Source: Acanthaster planci
Taxonomy: Eukaryota; Echinodermata; Asteroidea; Valvatida; Acanthasteridae
DNA length: 64,000 bases
Direction: 5' to 3'
Assembly: GCF_001949145.1 (NCBI RefSeq)
Contig: NW_019091536.1
Location: 932,060-996,059 of the forward strand
Shown: positions 59,906 to 64,000 of the stretch, one piece after another
How positions within the stretch are numbered: position 1 is the stretch's first letter
Layout: every line of letters starts with the position of its first letter
Notes under the pieces: model-generated
Databases searched by the model: none
Seen by the model: only the letters and a program-made list of their open reading frames with translations
What the model was told of the DNA's origin: nothing
Program-made: the position numbers and the translations under genes

Positions 59906-61448
59906 ACCAATTCCTTTCTTGACAGGACGCCCACGGCATATGCACATCAAGGGCGTTCTAGAAATTAGCGCATGGACGTTGCCTAAATTACGCTTTTTTC
60001 CCTTGGAATTAACCTTGGCTTCCTCATTAATGTTTTACCGATCTTTTCATCGTCATGATCAAAATATGTGGCGGTTTATTTTATTTATTGTTTGGGTTAG
60101 TATTGTGTCATTTTGCTACAGCAAAATGGATCTTGTATCATGATGGACAAGAGCAGCATGACGAACCTACGCATGACCTGCATGTAGATCATATTCCATA
60201 TAAGAAAAATAGGTTTGTTCGGTTATCGTGAGGAGTTCTGTCGCGAATGTTCTTTGATCTGACCAGATGCTTGCAGGCACCAACCCTGCGAGGAATGAGC
60301 AGTGACGCCCCGCTATTAAATCACAATTTCTGCATCGTGGCGGCTGGCGTCAGGCTTGTGCGGCCGATAGCCTCAAATTGAAAGGTGGAGCTTTAGTCCA
60401 TCCGTGCCGGGCTGCAAACAAAGTGTCCATCTTCTGATAGCAGAATCGAACTAAAAGCGTCTACTGAGATGGCATAAACTATGCATGGATTGCGAGTAGA
60501 TTATATTTTAACTCTATTTACAAGATCGGTTGCAAGAATTACCAAGTTCAGTCCTCGAGAGGATTGGTAAATGGACATATCATTCTTCCATCTGATCGGA
60601 AGCATGCATATCCAATCCTGTGAGCAGGGCACGTCCAGTCCATTTATCTCTATTTCTGAAGCGCGGCAGTCCGGCTGAAGGCGCCAATTGAAAGTGAAAT
60701 CTTCTGTCCATCACAAGCATCCCGAATAAACCGTTCCCTTGGTGCTGTTGGACCCTGGAAAGCTAAGCAAAACAATCTGGACGGCCGAATGATTGATGGG
60801 GTGAAAGTTTGTCGTGATTATGCGCATCAACTCCAAAGTACCGGTATACCACCGACAAAGTAATTTAAAGATAGAGGCTTTCCACATAACGTCAATTTAA
60901 AGTATCGAGGCAGTTACGCTTACTCGGCCATATTTTTCTCCAAAACATCCTCCGATCCTAAAGAATGACTTTTTAAAGAGGCAGTACTTCTTACGTTTGT
61001 TTAGAAGTATACAAAAGTTCTTGAAAATTAAAAGGTAAACTATCTACAAGACAACAATGCATTTGTTGAATTCCAATGCATTCCATTGCAATGAATTCCT
61101 TTTATTTTATATAACGCTGTGTTCATAGTTGGTAATTATCTGCACCCCATGTTTTGTTTATGCCACTTCATACCTACACACGGCAGCAGAAGGTACAGCC
61201 ATCCTTCAAAGTCCTTCAAGTCTGCCCCTTCTTGCACGTTAACACAGTTGACATTTTCAGTATTGAATTCGACGTCTGCCTCACGATTCCTCGCTTAGAT
61301 TGATGGTCTGCGTGTCATCACACGGTGGCAAATGCGCAGGAATCCCCACCAGTAAAGTAAGTATTCTCCAAGAATGCACGAGATCTTCAAATCTGGTTAT
61401 GATGAAAGTCTGATTTGCGACATGACATACAGGATGCAGGCCTGTCCG

Positions 61449-61631
61449 TTAATTGGTTTCTGTCGGCAGTGAACACTGAATAAATTCTTTCGAGTCAGGT
61501 TGAAGTTTATCTTTCATCATCCTGCCAGTATCGGGCTGCGCACTTTTCCCAAGTTGTGACGAGTGTGACAAGTCCATCATTGCAATAACCACGACAAATC
61601 CGGTCATTGTACCTGTTGAAATTTTTTTCAT
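61449..61631 (-). other. Short ORF with signal-peptide-like start; status unknown
   Basis: 60 codons from ATG at 61,631 to a stop at 61,449, with a hydrophobic run (GFVVVIAMM) after two lysines and then a polar tail. It could be the first exon of a further upstream paralogue or chance; no phase-compatible downstream exon or good donor was found. Confidence 0.15.
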
Positions 61632-61911
61632 TATGGTACAAATTCTTTAGGAGTGTGCCACACTCCCCTATTTTCTGGTAAAGGCAGATCTACCACAGTC
61701 GAAGAGAATTAAACATAAGAAAAATCATAAACTCACAACAATAAACAATAATTCCCAAGAGGGAATTCAGAACGGTTGTTTGGGGAAGGGCAAAATTAGC
61801 TTGGAGGCTGAAATTGTGGGCTTCTTACACGCCTTGGAAAGAAAGGAACTTCAACAGCCCCCCAAATAGCCTTTACACAATACATTCCAAAAAGAACCAT
61901 AAGCCGGGGTA

Positions 61912-62345
61912 ACTTTGGCACCCCATAATAACTTTGAGACAAGCCACACCCGTTGGTTGTAGTCGTCATATTTATGCAACACTCTGTATGAATGATATAA
62001 GATTCTTTTAAATAATTCTATGAAAGTAATTTATCATAAAAACTTCTGGAGCTAGGCGTGTCCTGGAGGATTTTTTCAAGTGTAAAACTTTGTTATAATC
62101 CTTTTTAATCTTTTTTTTTCATTAAATTCCATCAACCTGCCATAGTTGGCCCGAACTGCGGGGTAACTTTGGCAGCACCTAATTAGACTCTAACTCACAA
62201 TTAAAAGAAGTAGATGGTTGTCTGCTATTACTAGATTAGACTTAAGGCTTCATTTGACCAAAATATCCAATCAACAATGAAAAATGACTTCTGTTTTAGG
62301 GAAAGCAGAAACGATTAAGGATTTCAACCTGCCAAAGTAACCCCA
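61912..62345. repeat. Repeat interval bounded by inverted GGGGTAACTTTGGCA
   Basis: GGGGTAACTTTGGCA occurs at about 61,914 and again at about 62,160, and its inverse TGCCAAAGTAACCCC at about 62,330. This is consistent with a nested or internally duplicated MITE-like element. No ORF. Confidence 0.45.
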
Positions 62346-63107
62346 GTTGACGGAATATCCCCCCATTGAGGAGCAAGCCCCATTGTCCCCTGGACACAGC
62401 AATGACGACGCTAACTTACAAAAGTTTTGTTGGCGTTTAGCATGTCCGACTTGGAAACATGCTGTGAAGTTCGTTTCTCAAAGGTCCTCTAGCTTACTTA
62501 TGGCCCTCGGAATTTTGTCAACATTCCTAACATTTCGATTCCACTTTTTGTTTTGATTTCTCAGTTCCTCATTCCTGTTTGATTACAGTAGTTACCCATA
62601 ATGCTGTCGATAGACTCTGCTGTCCACAGAGAGTTAGTAACACGTGGGATAATCTTTCAACTCAGCAAGTCCTTCAATTAATCCCCAATACGTGAAATTA
62701 GTGGACAAATGTGGGCGTACTGGTGGTGTTCCTATCGCCTTATCAGGTATCTGATGACTGGATCACAGGCAATTTTTAAGAACATTCTGCAGGGAAAAGG
62801 CTCACCTAACACAACTCGCTTGAAATAATCTGCATTATTGACAAATTTAATAATTAAAGGCTGGATGAACTTCCTCCCACAGAATTAGGGTTTTTTATAA
62901 CTGATTCGGCATAACTGCTGAAGCAGCTATTGTTTTCCTTTTGGCTTTTTTGGCTTTCAGCAAGTTGCAGAAAAGGATTTCTTTTTCTCAAGATTTAACT
63001 TGGCTTTGGCTTTTCTGCATACCGTGGAAAGTATAAGAACGAACAAAGTCGCCATGTATAAGCTCTTTGTTTTGCCACAGTCAATCAATAGTGCCACGAC
63101 AGACTGC

Positions 63108-63178
63108 ATGTTTGTTTGTTTGTTTGTTTGTTTGTTGGGGGGTTTGTTGGGGTGTTTGTTTGTTTGTTTGTTTGTTTT
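63108..63178. repeat. (TTTG)n microsatellite with G-rich interruption
   Basis: Runs of GTTT on both sides of GGGGGGTTTGTTGGGGTG. Confidence 0.9.
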
Positions 63179-63424
63179 CTTCAGGAAACTTGGGGAATGA
63201 GAGGGCATAAATTGCGAGCTTCTGCAATACTCCATTGTACACGTCAATAAACCTGGTTCCAGTTTTGAGGGTTGGGGTAATTTTGACTTGGCCGAAACAT
63301 GACCCACGTCAAAAAAATTCATTTTCAGATAAAGTACGAAGGCACGAAACGCCAAGATCAAAGTGTTAAGAACGGGTTTTTCCCTTACACCGACGTATAT
63401 TAATTAACTCTGTATACTCAGTAC

Positions 63425-63512
63425 TTGTCTGAGCACCTACTCGGGTGGGACTCGAACCCACGACCCCCTGCTTACTAGTAAAGACGTATTAACCACTCCG
63501 GTGTGGGTCAGA
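63425..63512 (-). repeat. tRNA-derived fragment (SINE head or tRNA pseudogene)
   Basis: The minus strand has a perfect T arm (GTGGGTTCGAGTCCCAC) with a good B box, and an A-box-like GGAGTGGTTAATACG at normal spacing. The 5' and 3' acceptor strands do not pair, so it is not a functional tRNA. Confidence 0.5.
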
Positions 63513-64000
63513 TGTAACAGCAGGTACCGCAATATGGTTTCGCCAAACTTGTATGAATGACTTGAGAAAACTTATTTCAATTCTGTTTTGTCTGAGATAA
63601 TATTACGGTGCTTCACAAAACAGCAAAATCAATGCAACCTCTGGAAAACTTTTCACCAATTAATGAGATCCTCGTAGCGTTTGAAACACGAATCAATTTA
63701 TTGAAAATATTGCAGCATATAGCCTTCATCTATTGACAAAACGGCTTACGCCTATATTTTTTGGCAGCTGATCCACATGTTTGCAACCATTAGTAGCAGG
63801 TTTTAGCTTATGGACCCTCCTCTTGATTAGACTTCATCTCAGCAGATAAGTGATCTCATTTGGGAGATGCTGGTCACAAGTGTGATAGGGTGATAAGTGC
63901 AGTGGACCTTGCTTCATTTGGACACTGATAAAAAACACATGCAGCTGCAAGAAATAGTGAACTTTGAAATGCTACATTTTGATTCAGGGAAGCCAGTGTA

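Larger units (their letters stand above)
54559..61448. other. 5' flank of RTK-B
   Basis: Should hold the RTK-B 5' noncoding exon and promoter, which I cannot place. Contains the family 2 MITE and the L2-type tail; no supported gene. Confidence 0.5.

Noticed and set aside
62957-63361. 134-codon minus-strand ORF
   Set aside because: Its middle is the translated (TTTG)n microsatellite (NKQT repeats); not a gene.

Overview
This is a eukaryotic window: every supported gene is split into short exons (45-440 nt) with good GT/AG junctions, set in long introns full of degenerate transposons. The protein families (receptor tyrosine kinases with fibronectin III ectodomains) and the mobile elements (a DIRS-like/Ngaro-like retroelement with an SGNH-hydrolase ORF, a LINE, several MITE-like families, L2-type tails) suggest an invertebrate deuterostome such as an echinoderm or hemichordate. 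The taxon is an inference. One assembly gap lies at 53,700-53,756.

The core of the window is a head-to-tail tandem pair of paralogous receptor tyrosine kinase (RTK) genes, both on the minus strand. The downstream gene (RTK-A) runs from its ATG at 29,120 to its stop at 6,244 in 15 coding exons; the assembled model is 2,415 nt, which is 805 whole codons (804 residues). The upstream gene (RTK-B) runs from an ATG at 54,541 to at least 36,164 in 16 coding exons (757 codons before an unresolved C-terminus). Both have the same plan: signal-peptide exon preceded by a 5'UTR splice acceptor, FN3 domain 1, FN3 domain 2, transmembrane/juxtamembrane exon, and six kinase exons with the same phases. Each FN3 domain is cut into exons in a phase pattern of 1-0-0-1. 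RTK-B carries an extra cysteine-rich insertion in FN3-1 and a mini-exon linker.

Both kinases keep the Gly-rich loop, VAVK lysine, alphaC glutamate, catalytic Asp, AARN and DFG, but have HGD instead of HRD and SLE instead of APE. They are therefore 'non-RD' tyrosine kinases, predicted to be active but perhaps not gated by activation-loop phosphorylation in the usual way. This is the most interesting biological signal in the window.

Layout: 1-4.2 kb, unassigned 3' flank with repeat fragments; 4.25-4.83 kb, MITE; 6.2-29.1 kb, RTK-A, whose introns hold MITEs and a decayed DIRS-like element (about 21.2-24.9 kb); 29.1-36 kb, intergenic sequence with a MITE at 35.7 kb; 36.2-54.6 kb, RTK-B, with a TIR element at 41.2-42.2 kb, a 20-bp minisatellite at 48 kb and a decayed LINE at 50.5-51.8 kb in its introns; 54.6-64 kb, upstream flank with MITEs, L2-like tails, tRNA-like fragments and no convincing gene.

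All exon calls come from reading splice signals, phase compatibility and similarity between the two paralogues. No database search was possible.
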